64,000 nt of DNA from Salinispora arenicola (GTDB taxonomy: Bacteria; Actinomycetota; Actinomycetes; Mycobacteriales; Micromonosporaceae): positions 806,001 through 870,000 of the forward strand of contig NZ_VFOL01000001.1 of the NCBI RefSeq assembly GCF_006716065.1, read 5' to 3'. Positions within the stretch are counted from its first letter, which is position 1. Each line of letters opens with the position of its first letter. A program made the position numbers and the translations under genes. This document shows, in pieces, positions 25,366 to 33,488 of this stretch. The notes beneath the pieces were generated by a model that saw nothing but the letters and a program-made list of their open reading frames with translations, did not search any database and had not been told where the DNA came from.

Positions 25366-26838
25366 TCACAGCACCACGGACTCGATGGGCCCGCGCATGA
25401 AGTACAGCACGAACAACGCAGCCACGGCGTACAGCAGCGGATGCACCTCCCGTGCCTTCCCCCGCGCAAGCTTCATCACCACGTACACGATCAGTCCGGC
25501 ACCGATGCCGTTGGAGATCGAGTACGTGAACGGCATCAACACGATCGTAAGAAACGCCGGGATCGCGATCTCGAAATCGGTCCAGTCGATGGTCCGCACC
25601 GCGGTCATCATCAGGAACCCGACCACCACCAGCGCGGTCGACGCGGCTTCGAAGGGTACAACCAACACCAGTGGCGCGAGGAACATCGCCAGCAGGAACA
25701 GTACCCCGGTGACCAGGTTGGCCACGCCGGTCCGGGCCCCCTCCGCGACACCCGCCGCACTTTCGATGTACGACGTGTTGCTGGACACGCTCGCGGCACC
25801 ACCGCTGGCCGCAGCGATCGAGTCGACCAGCAGGATCTCCTTCGCCCGCGGCGGGGTGCCCTGCTTGTCGAGCATCCCGCCCTCCTGCCCGACCGCCACC
25901 ATCGTGCCCATCGTGTCGAAGAAGTCGGTGATGAGCAGCGTGAAGATGAACATCAGCACGACCAGCCAGCCGGCCCGGCTCCAGGAGTCGAGCACGTTGA
26001 ACCGGCCGAGCAGCGACAGATCCGGCACGTCGAGGACCGTGCTCGGCAACTCGGGCACGGTCAGCGACCAGCCCTTGGGATTCGACACGCCGTCGACGAC
26101 GGACGGACCGATGTTTCCCAGCGCCTCGATGACGAGCGCCAGCCCGGTCGACGCGAGGATACCGATCAGGATCGCGCCCTTGACCCGGCGCACCACCAGC
26201 ACCAACGTCAACAGCAGGCCCACCACGAAGACCAGCATCGGCCAGCTGACCAACTTGCCGCCGATCCCCAGGCCGACCGGGACGGTGGTGTTCGCCGAGT
26301 CCGGGATCCGCCGAACGAAACCCGCGTCGACCAGTCCGATGATGGTCAGGAACAGGCCGATACCGACGCCGATTGCCGCCTTCATCTGGGTAGGCACCGA
26401 GCGGAACACCGCGGTTCGCAGACCGGTCAACACCAGTACTGCGATGATCACGCCCTCGATGACCACCAGGCCCATCGCGTCCGCCCAGGTCATCTCCGGG
26501 GCGATCTCGTACGCGACCAACGCGTTGACACCGAGACCGGCGGCCAGCGCCAACGGGAACCGGCCCACCACACCCATCAGGATCGTCATCAGGCCGGCGA
26601 TCAGCGCGGTCGCCGCGGCAAGTGCCGGGATCGGCAGCCGCTCCTGGGCACCGTCGACGGCGGAGCCGAGGATCAGCGGGTTGAGCACCACGATGTAGGC
26701 CATCGTGAAGAAGGTGGCCAACCCACCGCGCACCTCCCGACCCAGCGTCGAACCACGAGCGGAGATCTCGAAGTAACGGTCGAAGCCGTTCCGCGGTGTC
26801 GCGGAGGGTGTGCCGTCGTCGGGTGGAGCTACTGCCAT
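25366..26838 (-). CDS. NCS2 family purine permease (AzgA-type)
   Basis: This 490-residue, roughly 14-TM transporter starts at ATG 26838 with GAGGA upstream, preferred over an in-frame ATG 13 codons earlier. Family landmarks are TMAYIVVLNPLIL (TM1), ALAAGLGVNA (TM3), ITDFFDTMGTMVAVGQEGG (TM8, substrate-site region) and SNTSYIESAAGVAEGARTG (TM10). These fit the AzgA/PbuG hypoxanthine-guanine-adenine group rather than the uracil/xanthine group. It is probably a proton symporter for nucleobase salvage. No salvage enzyme lies next to it. Confidence 0.9.
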   Translation of the reverse strand: MAVAPPDDGTPSATPRNGFDRYFEISARGSTLGREVRGGLATFFTMAYIVVLNPLILGSAVDGAQERLPIPALAAATALIAGLMTILMGVVGRFPLALAAGLGVNALVAYEIAPEMTWADAMGLVVIEGVIIAVLVLTGLRTAVFRSVPTQMKAAIGVGIGLFLTIIGLVDAGFVRRIPDSANTTVPVGLGIGGKLVSWPMLVFVVGLLLTLVLVVRRVKGAILIGILASTGLALVIEALGNIGPSVVDGVSNPKGWSLTVPELPSTVLDVPDLSLLGRFNVLDSWSRAGWLVVLMFIFTLLITDFFDTMGTMVAVGQEGGMLDKQGTPPRAKEILLVDSIAAASGGAASVSSNTSYIESAAGVAEGARTGVANLVTGVLFLLAMFLAPLVLVVPFEAASTALVVVGFLMMTAVRTIDWTDFEIAIPAFLTIVLMPFTYSISNGIGAGLIVYVVMKLARGKAREVHPLLYAVAALFVLYFMRGPIESVVL

Positions 26839-26915
26839 CGGGTCCTCGCAGGTGAACTCTTGTCTCGTCAGCCGCATCGTCGCAGATCATCGGCCGGCCG
26901 GGAAAACCGATACCG

Positions 26916-26921
26916 TACGCT
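26916..26921 (+). promoter_or_regulatory. Putative leaderless -10 element for the DUF2530 gene
   Basis: TACGCT ends six bases before the GTG at 26928, and no Shine-Dalgarno sequence is visible. It lies in the divergent gap between the permease and DUF2530 genes. Confidence 0.4.
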
Positions 26922-26927
26922 TGTCCG

Positions 26928-27173
26928 GTGTCGAAGCAACAGCCGCCACGGCCCGAGCCGCTCGACCCGCCGATGGTGCCGTTCGCCCTCGCCGGCATGG
27001 CCGGCTGGGCGCTCGCCGGGCTCGTGCTGCTGTTCTTCCGCGACCAGCTGGTCGAGAGCGGCCGCGAGAGCTGGCTCTGGATCTGCCTGGCCGGATTTCT
27101 GTGGGGTCTCCCCGGTCTCGCCGTGATGATGCGGCACGACGCGAACCGACGTCGCCGTCGCGCCGGTCAGTAA
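26928..27173 (+). CDS. DUF2530 membrane protein
   Basis: This 81-residue protein starts at GTG 26928. A proline-rich N-terminus (PPRPEPLDPPMVPF) precedes two transmembrane helices (about 17-38 and 48-66) and an Arg-rich C-tail (RRRRRAG). This matches DUF2530, a short two-TM family restricted to actinobacteria with no known function. It is convergent with the DUF3027 gene, about 18 bases away, a neighbour pairing I associate with this part of actinobacterial chromosomes. Confidence 0.82.
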   Translation: MSKQQPPRPEPLDPPMVPFALAGMAGWALAGLVLLFFRDQLVESGRESWLWICLAGFLWGLPGLAVMMRHDANRRRRRAGQ

Positions 27174-27191
27174 CCCACGCCGACCCTCACG

Positions 27192-28031
27192 TCACGGTTG
27201 ACCAATCGGTTCCGTCACCTCGGCGACCTCGACCGACCCGGCAGCCCCGCTCATTGGGACGGCCTCCACCGCGCTGTCGTCGTAGACGGTGGGTAGCTCC
27301 TCGACCGGGGTCTCGGGGGCCTCGACCAGGATCTCCGAATGCGCACCGCAGCCATGGTCGGCGCTGACCACCTGGCCATCGTCCGGGGCGTAGAGGTTGC
27401 CGCAGGCACCGAAGGACTGACGCAGGGCACCGGCGAGCGGCAGGTAGAACCCGCACGTCCCGCAGCGGGCGGCGACAGGAGCGGCGGCGGCGATCGGTGC
27501 CGTCGGCCCACGGTCACCGTCATACCACCGTTGGGCAGCCTCGCCGCGGCCCTCCCGCGACATCACCCGCGCCCGGCCGAGACCCAGCTCCCAGGAGACC
27601 TCCTCAACTGCCGGGTCGTCGGAGAGGAGATAGCCGGGCTGGAGCCGGTCATCATCCGGCGGGCTCGGCAGCAGGTCACCAGGGCCGAGGTCACCTGGCT
27701 TGAGCCGTTCCTGCCACGGCAGCCAGCCGGGAGCGAGCAGCGCGCCTGGGCCGGGTAGCAACACGGTCTCGCACACCGTGACGGTGCGACTGCGGGGCGC
27801 CCGAGCGACAGTGACGGCCCAGCGCCAGCCACGGTAACCGGCGAGCCGACACTCAAAGTAATGCGTGACGAGTCGATCACCCTCCGCGACAGCCTGGAGA
27901 TGATCACCAATGTCCGCCGGACCGACCTCGGTGACAGCGTCGCGAGCCACCTCCACGGCGGCGGCGCAGACCTGGTCGAGACGGGGGGCACGAGCGGAGG
28001 TGGACCTGGTCACCCGACCATTGTTCCCCAT
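27192..28031 (-). CDS. DUF3027 family protein
   Basis: This 279-residue protein starts at ATG 28031; an alternative GTG lies at 28013. The conserved part includes HYFECRLAGYRGWRWAVTVA, then VCETVLLPGPGALLAP and WLPWQERLKPGDL. Towards the C-terminus comes a probable zinc site made by CGTCGF, GACGN and DHGCGAHSE. These are hallmarks of DUF3027, an actinobacterial family of unknown role. The C-terminal 45 residues are acidic and low-complexity. It is divergent from the MFS gene at 28117. Confidence 0.86.
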   Translation of the reverse strand: MGNNGRVTRSTSARAPRLDQVCAAAVEVARDAVTEVGPADIGDHLQAVAEGDRLVTHYFECRLAGYRGWRWAVTVARAPRSRTVTVCETVLLPGPGALLAPGWLPWQERLKPGDLGPGDLLPSPPDDDRLQPGYLLSDDPAVEEVSWELGLGRARVMSREGRGEAAQRWYDGDRGPTAPIAAAAPVAARCGTCGFYLPLAGALRQSFGACGNLYAPDDGQVVSADHGCGAHSEILVEAPETPVEELPTVYDDSAVEAVPMSGAAGSVEVAEVTEPIGQP

Positions 28032-28116
28032 GCGCGGGACCACCTGACAGGGACTCCCCGAACCAAACACGGCGGTGATGGCTCGTACACCGAGCCGATG
28101 GGTGAGACTGGTGCAC

Positions 28117-29706
28117 ATGCCGTCGTCCCTCCGCTCCGAGCGCTCCTTCCTCGGGCGAACCGTCGGCACGGGCATCAAGGCCGTCCGCCTACTGCTGCGT
28201 GGCTCAGTCAGCGGTGGTCGTTGGATGACCCAGTCGGCGGGACGGGCCCGCGCCCGGGGGGCCGGCCGGGAGATCGGCATGGTCCGTCTGTTCGACCTGC
28301 ACGCGGTCTCCTGCGCTGGCGACACGCTGATCGCAATCGGCCTGGCCGGAACGATATTCTTCAACGTGCCACTCGGTGAGGCACGCAGCAAGGTCGCGCT
28401 CTACCTGCTGGTGACCATGATCCCGTTCGCCCTGCTCGCCCCCGTGGTCGGTCCGCTACTCGATCACTTCCGGCACGGCCGGAGGTACGCCCTGGCCACC
28501 AGCATGCTCGGGCGGGCGTTCCTGGCCTGGCTGATCTCCGACTACATCCACGGCTTCGGCCTGTACCCGGCGGCCTTCGGGGTGCTGGCGCTCTCCCGCG
28601 CGTACGGGGTGGCCCGGTCGGCCGCCGTGCCCCGACTGCTCCCGGAAGGGCTCGGGCTGTCCCAGGTCGGGGCCCGGGCCAGCGTGTACGGGACACTGGC
28701 CGGGGCCCTGGTCGCGCCCATCGGCCTGGCCGCCTTCTGGTTCGGGCCGCAGTGGCCCCTGCGGGTCGCCTCGGTCATCTTCCTGGTCGGCATGGTCGTC
28801 GCCCTGCGGCTGCCACCGAAGGCCGACTCGGAGCCGCCCGAGCGGGTACCGCGTCCCCTTCGGGCGTTCAGGCGAGGCTCGGGTGACCGACCCCTGGGCC
28901 GCGGGCGCCCGCACGGCCGGCTGGTGATCGCGACTCTGATCGGCGCCGCCACCCTACGTGCGGTCTACGGCTTCCTGCTGCTCTTCCTGGCCTTCGCGAT
29001 CAAGGCCGGTGACCTGACCACCGTCGTCCTCGGCCGAGACCTGAGCGACGAGGCCGCCCTCGGACTGGTCGGCGGGGCGCTGGCGATCGGTAGCTTCCTG
29101 GCCACCGCGATCGGCACCCGGCTGCGTATCCACCGGCCGGCGACGCTCCAGTCCAGCGGCATGGTGATCATCGCTGGGGTGGCCGTCCTCGCCACACTCA
29201 AGTTCTCGCTACTGATGGTCGCCCTGCTCTGCCTGGTCGCCGCGCTGATGAGCGGAATCGCCAAGCTCGCAGTGGACGCCTCGATCCAGGAACGTATCCC
29301 CGAACGACTGCGCGCCAGCTCATTCGCCCACTCGGAGACGGTTCTCATGCTCGCCTTCGTCGCTGGGGGTGGGCTGGGCCTCGTTCCGTTCGACGGTCAG
29401 CTCGGCATCGCCGTCGCCGCCGGGGTCGCAACGCTCGCCACAGCCCGGGGCATCGTGGTCGCCGGCCGGCTGCGGGCGGAGCGACTGGCCGGCCGACCGC
29501 TGGCCGATGACGAGCTCACCGAAGGCGACACGGACCCGGCTGAACCCGCCTCCGGCGACCCCGCACCGACCTCACCCGCCCCGACACCGGACGCCGAGGG
29601 TGGCGATGACCTGGCACCACCGGGTTTCCACATCTACCGCCCGTCGTCGGCGGTCGGTGGGCCCGGCGGCACCGACGAAGAAACCCGCCAGGGGCCCATC
29701 CCGTGA
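28117..29706 (+). CDS. MFS transporter coupled to mqnB
   Basis: This 529-residue membrane protein starts at ATG 28117; an earlier in-frame ATG at 28075 lies in the divergent promoter region. About 12 hydrophobic segments run from residue 45 to 455. The loop after TM2 (GPLLDHFRHGRRYALATSM) is MFS-like. A Pro/Asp/Glu-rich tail of about 70 residues follows. The stop overlaps the mqnB start as GTGA, so the two are co-translated. The conserved pairing with a menaquinone-pathway hydrolase is suggestive, but no substrate can be named. Confidence 0.83.
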   Translation: MPSSLRSERSFLGRTVGTGIKAVRLLLRGSVSGGRWMTQSAGRARARGAGREIGMVRLFDLHAVSCAGDTLIAIGLAGTIFFNVPLGEARSKVALYLLVTMIPFALLAPVVGPLLDHFRHGRRYALATSMLGRAFLAWLISDYIHGFGLYPAAFGVLALSRAYGVARSAAVPRLLPEGLGLSQVGARASVYGTLAGALVAPIGLAAFWFGPQWPLRVASVIFLVGMVVALRLPPKADSEPPERVPRPLRAFRRGSGDRPLGRGRPHGRLVIATLIGAATLRAVYGFLLLFLAFAIKAGDLTTVVLGRDLSDEAALGLVGGALAIGSFLATAIGTRLRIHRPATLQSSGMVIIAGVAVLATLKFSLLMVALLCLVAALMSGIAKLAVDASIQERIPERLRASSFAHSETVLMLAFVAGGGLGLVPFDGQLGIAVAAGVATLATARGIVVAGRLRAERLAGRPLADDELTEGDTDPAEPASGDPAPTSPAPTPDAEGGDDLAPPGFHIYRPSSAVGGPGGTDEETRQGPIP

Positions 29707-30353
29707 CCGACGTACTGGTGGTCACCGCGGTTCCCGCGGAGGCCGAGGCGGTCCGCGCGGGCCGAGGACCAACGGTCACGGTGGCACCGGTCGGAGTCGG
29801 GCCGGCGGTGGCTGGCGCCGCCACCGCCCGACTGCTGGCACTGGCGGAGGCCGCGGGCCACCCCTACCGCGTGGTCGTCAGCGCGGGTGTGGCCGGCGGA
29901 TTCCCGGGTCAGGTACAGGTCGGCGGGACCGTCATCGGTACCAGTGCGATCGCGGCCGACCTGGGTGCCGACTCCCCGACCGGCTTCATCCCCGTGGACC
30001 AGCTCGGAATGCCGGCGGAGCTACTGGGCGGCGGCACCACGATCATCGCGGATCCGACCCTGGTCGCCGCGCTCCGGGCCGCACTGCCGGCGGCCGTGGC
30101 AGGGCCGGTGCTGACCGTCGGCACGGTCACCGGAACAGTCGCCGGGACCGACGCGCTCCTCCACCGGCACCCCGACGCGGTGGCCGAGGCCATGGAGGGG
30201 CACGGGGTGGCCGTCGCCGCCGCGCACGCCGGCCTACCCTTCGTCGAGCTACGGACCATCTCCAACCCGGTCGGGCCGCGCGACCGCAACGCCTGGCGCC
30301 TCCGCGAGGCGCTCACCGCCCTCACCGAGGCCGCCGCGGCCCTCCCCTTCTGA
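29703..30353 (+). CDS. mqnB: Futalosine hydrolase (menaquinone biosynthesis)
   Basis: This 216-residue nucleoside hydrolase/phosphorylase-fold enzyme cleaves hypoxanthine from futalosine in the alternative menaquinone route. Signatures are VVTAVPAEAEAV at the N-terminus, SAGVAGGF, EAMEGHGVAVAAAHAGLPFVELR (substrate-binding Met/Glu region) and ISNPVGPRDRNAW. The combination with VGPRDR is specific to MqnB rather than MTA/SAH nucleosidase. It starts at GTG 29703 inside the MFS stop codon. Confidence 0.92.
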   Translation: MTDVLVVTAVPAEAEAVRAGRGPTVTVAPVGVGPAVAGAATARLLALAEAAGHPYRVVVSAGVAGGFPGQVQVGGTVIGTSAIAADLGADSPTGFIPVDQLGMPAELLGGGTTIIADPTLVAALRAALPAAVAGPVLTVGTVTGTVAGTDALLHRHPDAVAEAMEGHGVAVAAAHAGLPFVELRTISNPVGPRDRNAWRLREALTALTEAAAALPF

Positions 30354-30491
30354 CAATGCGGGGCGAGCCGTGTCCCTACCAGTGAGACGGTCGGGTTCGT
30401 CGCCGTCGAGCAGAACCGGGCGCCGCCGGCAGCGCCCGGCGGCCTCTGCCGCGTCCGGCCCGACACCACCTGTGGCCGAGACACGGCGCCG

Positions 30492-30999
30492 TCAGGACCG
30501 CACCGGCACGGCGGGGCCCTCCCTCAGGACCAGCGACAGCAGGGAGTCCACCGGCAGCGTCGCGTAGGGGAACCCGCGCGGGTCGTGCATCCGGACGACG
30601 TCGCCCTCCAGCCCGAGGACCACGAAATAGTGCTCGGTGCCGATCGTCTGCCCCAGGCTGGGGTGATGCGGCAGCAGCCCCATCTCGAACGGGCCGGTGA
30701 CGACCGGGTCCGTCGGGGTGGCCCGCGCGATCCGGGCGACCGCCTCGTCGACCGAGCCGCTGGTCCGCTCGCAAGTCCAGCCCAGCAGGTCGAGCGCCCC
30801 CGCGATGCCGATCTCCGGAGTCCACCCGGCCGGGCGGAAGACCGGCAGGTCCGGACCATGCAGCGACAGCCCGTACGGCGATCCGGTGAGCACCTCGATG
30901 GCGGCGGGACCGGGATCAGCTGGGCCGAGCACCATGGTCAGCGTCGGCGTTCGCGCTGCGGCCGCACCCGCTCATGCCGAGTTGGGTGCGCTCGATCAT
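30492..30999 (-). pseudogene. Frameshifted C39-like peptidase-fold gene
   Basis: A long frame (stop at 30492, MVLGPADPGPAAIEVLTG onwards) encodes most of a C39/BtrH-like domain, including GTEHYFVVLGLEGD (His) and RMHDPRGFPYATLP (Asp), but lacks its N-terminal Cys segment. That segment sits just upstream in another frame from ATG 30999: MIERTQLGMSGCGRSANA. Skipping the single base at 30945 joins the two as SANA-TLTMVLG and yields a 168-residue protein with a Cys, His and Asp in order. So the gene carries a one-base insertion, a sequencing error, or a programmed shift. It is divergent from the MerR gene. Role unknown. Confidence 0.6.
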
Positions 31000-31072
31000 G
31001 CCGATGTGCCTGCGGGGCAGAAGGGCAGCCTACGCCGGTGGGTGGCGGCGGGAGGCAGAAGCAGTCCACGAC

Positions 31073-31103
31073 TTGACCCTCGACCTGGTCGAGGCGGCAG
31101 GGT
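31073..31103 (+). promoter_or_regulatory. MerR-type promoter (19-bp spacer) driving the MerR-clamp gene
   Basis: TTGACC at 31073-31078 and CAGGGT at 31098-31103 are separated by exactly 19 bases, the elongated spacer typical of MerR-activated promoters. The spacer holds an exact inverted repeat CTCGACC-T-GGTCGAG (31079-31093). The MerR ATG lies 19 bases beyond the -10 element, so this is an autoregulatory site. Confidence 0.75.
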
Positions 31104-31122
31104 TCGGGGGGTGGAGAGCGAT

Positions 31123-32175
31123 ATGCGGAGCATCGGCGAGACAGCGCAGGCCAGCGGGCTCAGCGTGAGCGCGCTGCGGTTCTACGACCGCGGGGGCGTG
31201 CTGGTGCCGGCCATGGTCGATCCGGGTAACGGCTACCGGTGGTACAGCGAGCCGCAGGTCGATCAGGCCCGCTTGGTCGCCGGCCTGCGCCGGGTCGGCA
31301 TGCCGGTGGCCGGGATCGTCGCGGTGCTCGGCGCCGACCGGGTCGCCGCGCATCAACTGGTGGATGCGCACCTGCGTCGCCTCGAAGACGGCCTGGCCGA
31401 TGCCCGTCGCGAGCTCTCCCGCATTCACGCCCTTCTCGACACGCAGGAGAACCCGATGACCACCGTGACCCTGTCCCGCGCCGTCCTGGCTGCCGCCCTC
31501 GACTCCGTGCGCTTCGCCGTGGGCAGCGACCCCGAGCTGCCGATGCTCGCCGGCGTCCTGGTCGACGCCGAGGCCGACGGGGTGACCGTCGTGGCCACCG
31601 ACCGTTACCGGATGGCTATCCACCGCGAGCCGGCGACCGTCGACGGACCGGCCACCCGGTTGATAGCCCCGGTCTCCTGGGTCGACCGGCTCCGTGACCA
31701 TCCTGGGCGGCACGAGCAGGTGATCCTGCACCTAGACAGGGTGGAGATCGGGGCGGCCGGTGACGGGTGGACGATCAAGGACACGCCGCTGGCGTACGAC
31801 TACCCCGACTACCGCCGGGCCATCCAGGCGCGCACCACCGATGGCAGCCCGCGCTGCGCGCCGGTCGACGCGGCCGCGCTGCGGGCCAGGGTGGGCGGCG
31901 CACCCCGGGTGGTCCACCGGCACGAGGGCGTCGATCACGAGCTGACGGTGCTGGCCATCGGCGCCGCGGGCGGGATCGACGTGGTCGGTGCGCAGGAGTG
32001 GCGCGCCGGACAGGACCGGCACGTCGCGGTCAACCGGGAGTTTCTGCTGGAGGCGCTCAGTGCCGGCGGTGAGGGCCAACTCGTGCTCGAGCTGGACGGC
32101 CCGATCCGCCCGCTCGCTATCCGGCGACCCGCCGACGACCGCGCCTATTCGCTGCTGATGCCGGTCAAGCCGTAG
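31123..32175 (+). CDS. MerR regulator fused to a DNA polymerase III beta-clamp-like domain
   Basis: This 350-residue protein starts at ATG 31123 after GGAGAG. Residues 1-70 are a MerR winged helix-turn-helix (MRSIGETAQASGLSVSALRFYDR). Residues 71-108 form the usual dimerisation coiled coil (LRRLEDGLADARRELSRIHALL). From Met112 the rest resembles the DnaN sliding-clamp fold (SRAVLAAALDSVRFAVGSD, then LPMLAGVLVDAEADGVTVVATDRYRMAI, and an ending IRPLAIRRPADDRAYSLLMPVKP). The clamp-like part is about two clamp subdomains rather than the three of DnaN, and it occupies the ligand-sensing position. The family is known from actinobacteria, but its signal and targets are not. Ribosome binding signal AGGAG precedes an internal ATG at 31456, precisely at the domain boundary. 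Confidence 0.83.
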   Translation: MRSIGETAQASGLSVSALRFYDRGGVLVPAMVDPGNGYRWYSEPQVDQARLVAGLRRVGMPVAGIVAVLGADRVAAHQLVDAHLRRLEDGLADARRELSRIHALLDTQENPMTTVTLSRAVLAAALDSVRFAVGSDPELPMLAGVLVDAEADGVTVVATDRYRMAIHREPATVDGPATRLIAPVSWVDRLRDHPGRHEQVILHLDRVEIGAAGDGWTIKDTPLAYDYPDYRRAIQARTTDGSPRCAPVDAAALRARVGGAPRVVHRHEGVDHELTVLAIGAAGGIDVVGAQEWRAGQDRHVAVNREFLLEALSAGGEGQLVLELDGPIRPLAIRRPADDRAYSLLMPVKP

Positions 32176-32379
32176 GCGCCACCAGCCGGGACCGCCTGGT
32201 CGGCGCCCCACACCGCCGACCGGGCGGCGCTCGCATCGGCCGCATCCGCACTGCGGGGACCACCGGAACAGGTCCAGCTCGACGCTCCGCGTACGCCGAT
32301 GACCAGGTGTCGACGGTGCGGTATCTGGTCGCCGCGGCAGCGGCCGGTGTCGGGGTGACCGTCAAGCACGCGCGGAGCG

Positions 32380-33035
32380 GTGGTCAATTCCGATCAGGCG
32401 CGAGCACTGCTCGCCGAGGTCGGCCGATCGGTGCCCGAGTTGGAAGCGTTCTTCGGATGCATGTACTACGCCGCGCTACGCCCCGAAGAGGTGCTTCACC
32501 TGCGCGAAGACAAGTACGAGCGGCCCGCCCAGCCTGAGGGGTGGGGCGTACTGCACCTGACCGGCTCGACGGTGGCCATGGGTCGGGACTGGGCGACGGG
32601 GACGACACGGCCGAGGATCGCGGGTTGAAGCACCGAGCGAAGGCGGCCACGCGGCATGTGCCCGTACCGCCGCCGCTCGTGCGGCTGCTCGATTACCACG
32701 TCAAGGAGTATCCGCCCGGATCGAACGGCAAGCTGTTCGTTCCCCGGCGCGGCCCCGGCGGGCGGTACGTGCCCACCGCTGGCCAACCGATCCCGAACAA
32801 CACGTACGGAAAGGCGTGGCGCGACGCGCGGGCAAAGGAGCTTACCCCGGCTCAGCAGCGCTCGCCCCTCGCCCGACGACCGTACGACCTGCGACACGCC
32901 GCCGTGTCGCTGTGGCTCAACGCCGGGGTACCGGCTGCCCAGGTCGCCGAGTGGGCCGGGCACTGTGTGCACGTCCTCATGCGGGTCTACGCAAAGTGCG
33001 TCTACGGCAAGAGGAAGCGGCTCGCCGCCGCGTAG
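32380..33035 (+). pseudogene. Decayed tyrosine site-specific integrase (C-terminal catalytic part)
   Basis: The first frame (GTG 32380 to 32628) encodes VNSDQARALLAEVGRS and FFGCMYYAALRPEEVLHLRE. The second frame, entered near 32600, continues as LKHRAKAATRHVPVPPPLV and ends at 33035 with RPYDLRHAAVSLWLNAG, AEWAGH and RVYAK. Together they give the integrase catalytic residues (Arg in LRPEE, RHxxxS region, AGH, Tyr). The shift between frames fits loss of one base, and the N-terminal arm-binding and core-binding domains are missing. No excisionase or replication gene remains. It lies about 220 bases from tRNA-Tyr, the kind of target such integrases use. Confidence 0.82.
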
Positions 33036-33211
33036 AGGCGGCGCTCGGCCTGCCGCCGGCCGCTGACGAACCCGCCGCACCATCGGCCGACAATGCCGCC
33101 TGACGGAACCCGCCTGGCGGCTTCCGTCACCGATGATCTCCGCGACATATACACGACACAGCCAGCGAGATTGAACGAGTTAGAGCGGGACTGAGCGAGA
33201 CTCACAAAGGA

Positions 33212-33245
33212 GGCCCCTGACCGGCGTTCTCGCTGGTCAAGGGCC
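33212..33245 (-). terminator. Terminator downstream of tRNA-Tyr
   Basis: The arms GGCCCCTGACC and GGTCAAGGGCC pair over 11 bases with one mismatch and a 12-base loop, 13 bases beyond the tRNA 3' end. On the minus strand it is followed by TCCTTTGTG. Confidence 0.6.
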
Positions 33246-33257
33246 ACTTTGTGCACC

Positions 33258-33341
33258 TGGTGGCGGGTGAAGGATTCGAACCTTCGTAGCTTTCGCGACG
33301 GATTTACAGTCCGCTCCCATTGGCCGCTCGGGCAACCCGCC
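33258..33341 (-). tRNA. tRNA-Tyr (GTA)
   Basis: The minus strand reads GGCGGGTTGCCCGAGCGG at the 5' end and ACCCGCC-A-CCA at the 3' end, giving a 7-bp acceptor stem with encoded CCA (33258-33260). The anticodon loop CTGTAAA has anticodon GTA at 33305-33307. A long class II variable arm and the T-loop GGTTCGAATCC follow. It is a common integration site for actinobacterial elements, and an integrase remnant sits beside it. Confidence 0.95.
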
Positions 33342-33488
33342 AGGGCACCCACCGCATCGTGACGCGGCAGCGAGAGCAAGGATAGCGGCTGGCCCCGGCG
33401 TAGATGCAACCGGGTACCGTCAGGGGTCGTACGGCTGGTCCGTAATGCACGGAACAGGACAGACCGCCAGGACAACAGGAGTATCAGC

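Noticed and set aside
25267..27126. 619-codon antisense frame over the purine permease gene
   Set aside because: His/Gln/Arg-rich low-complexity translation typical of antisense shadows; the sense strand encodes a clear NCS2 permease.
32307..32537. Frame upstream of the integrase remnant as its missing N-terminus
   Set aside because: The translation (VRYLVAAAAAGVGV) has no integrase arm- or core-binding features and is in another frame than the catalytic part.
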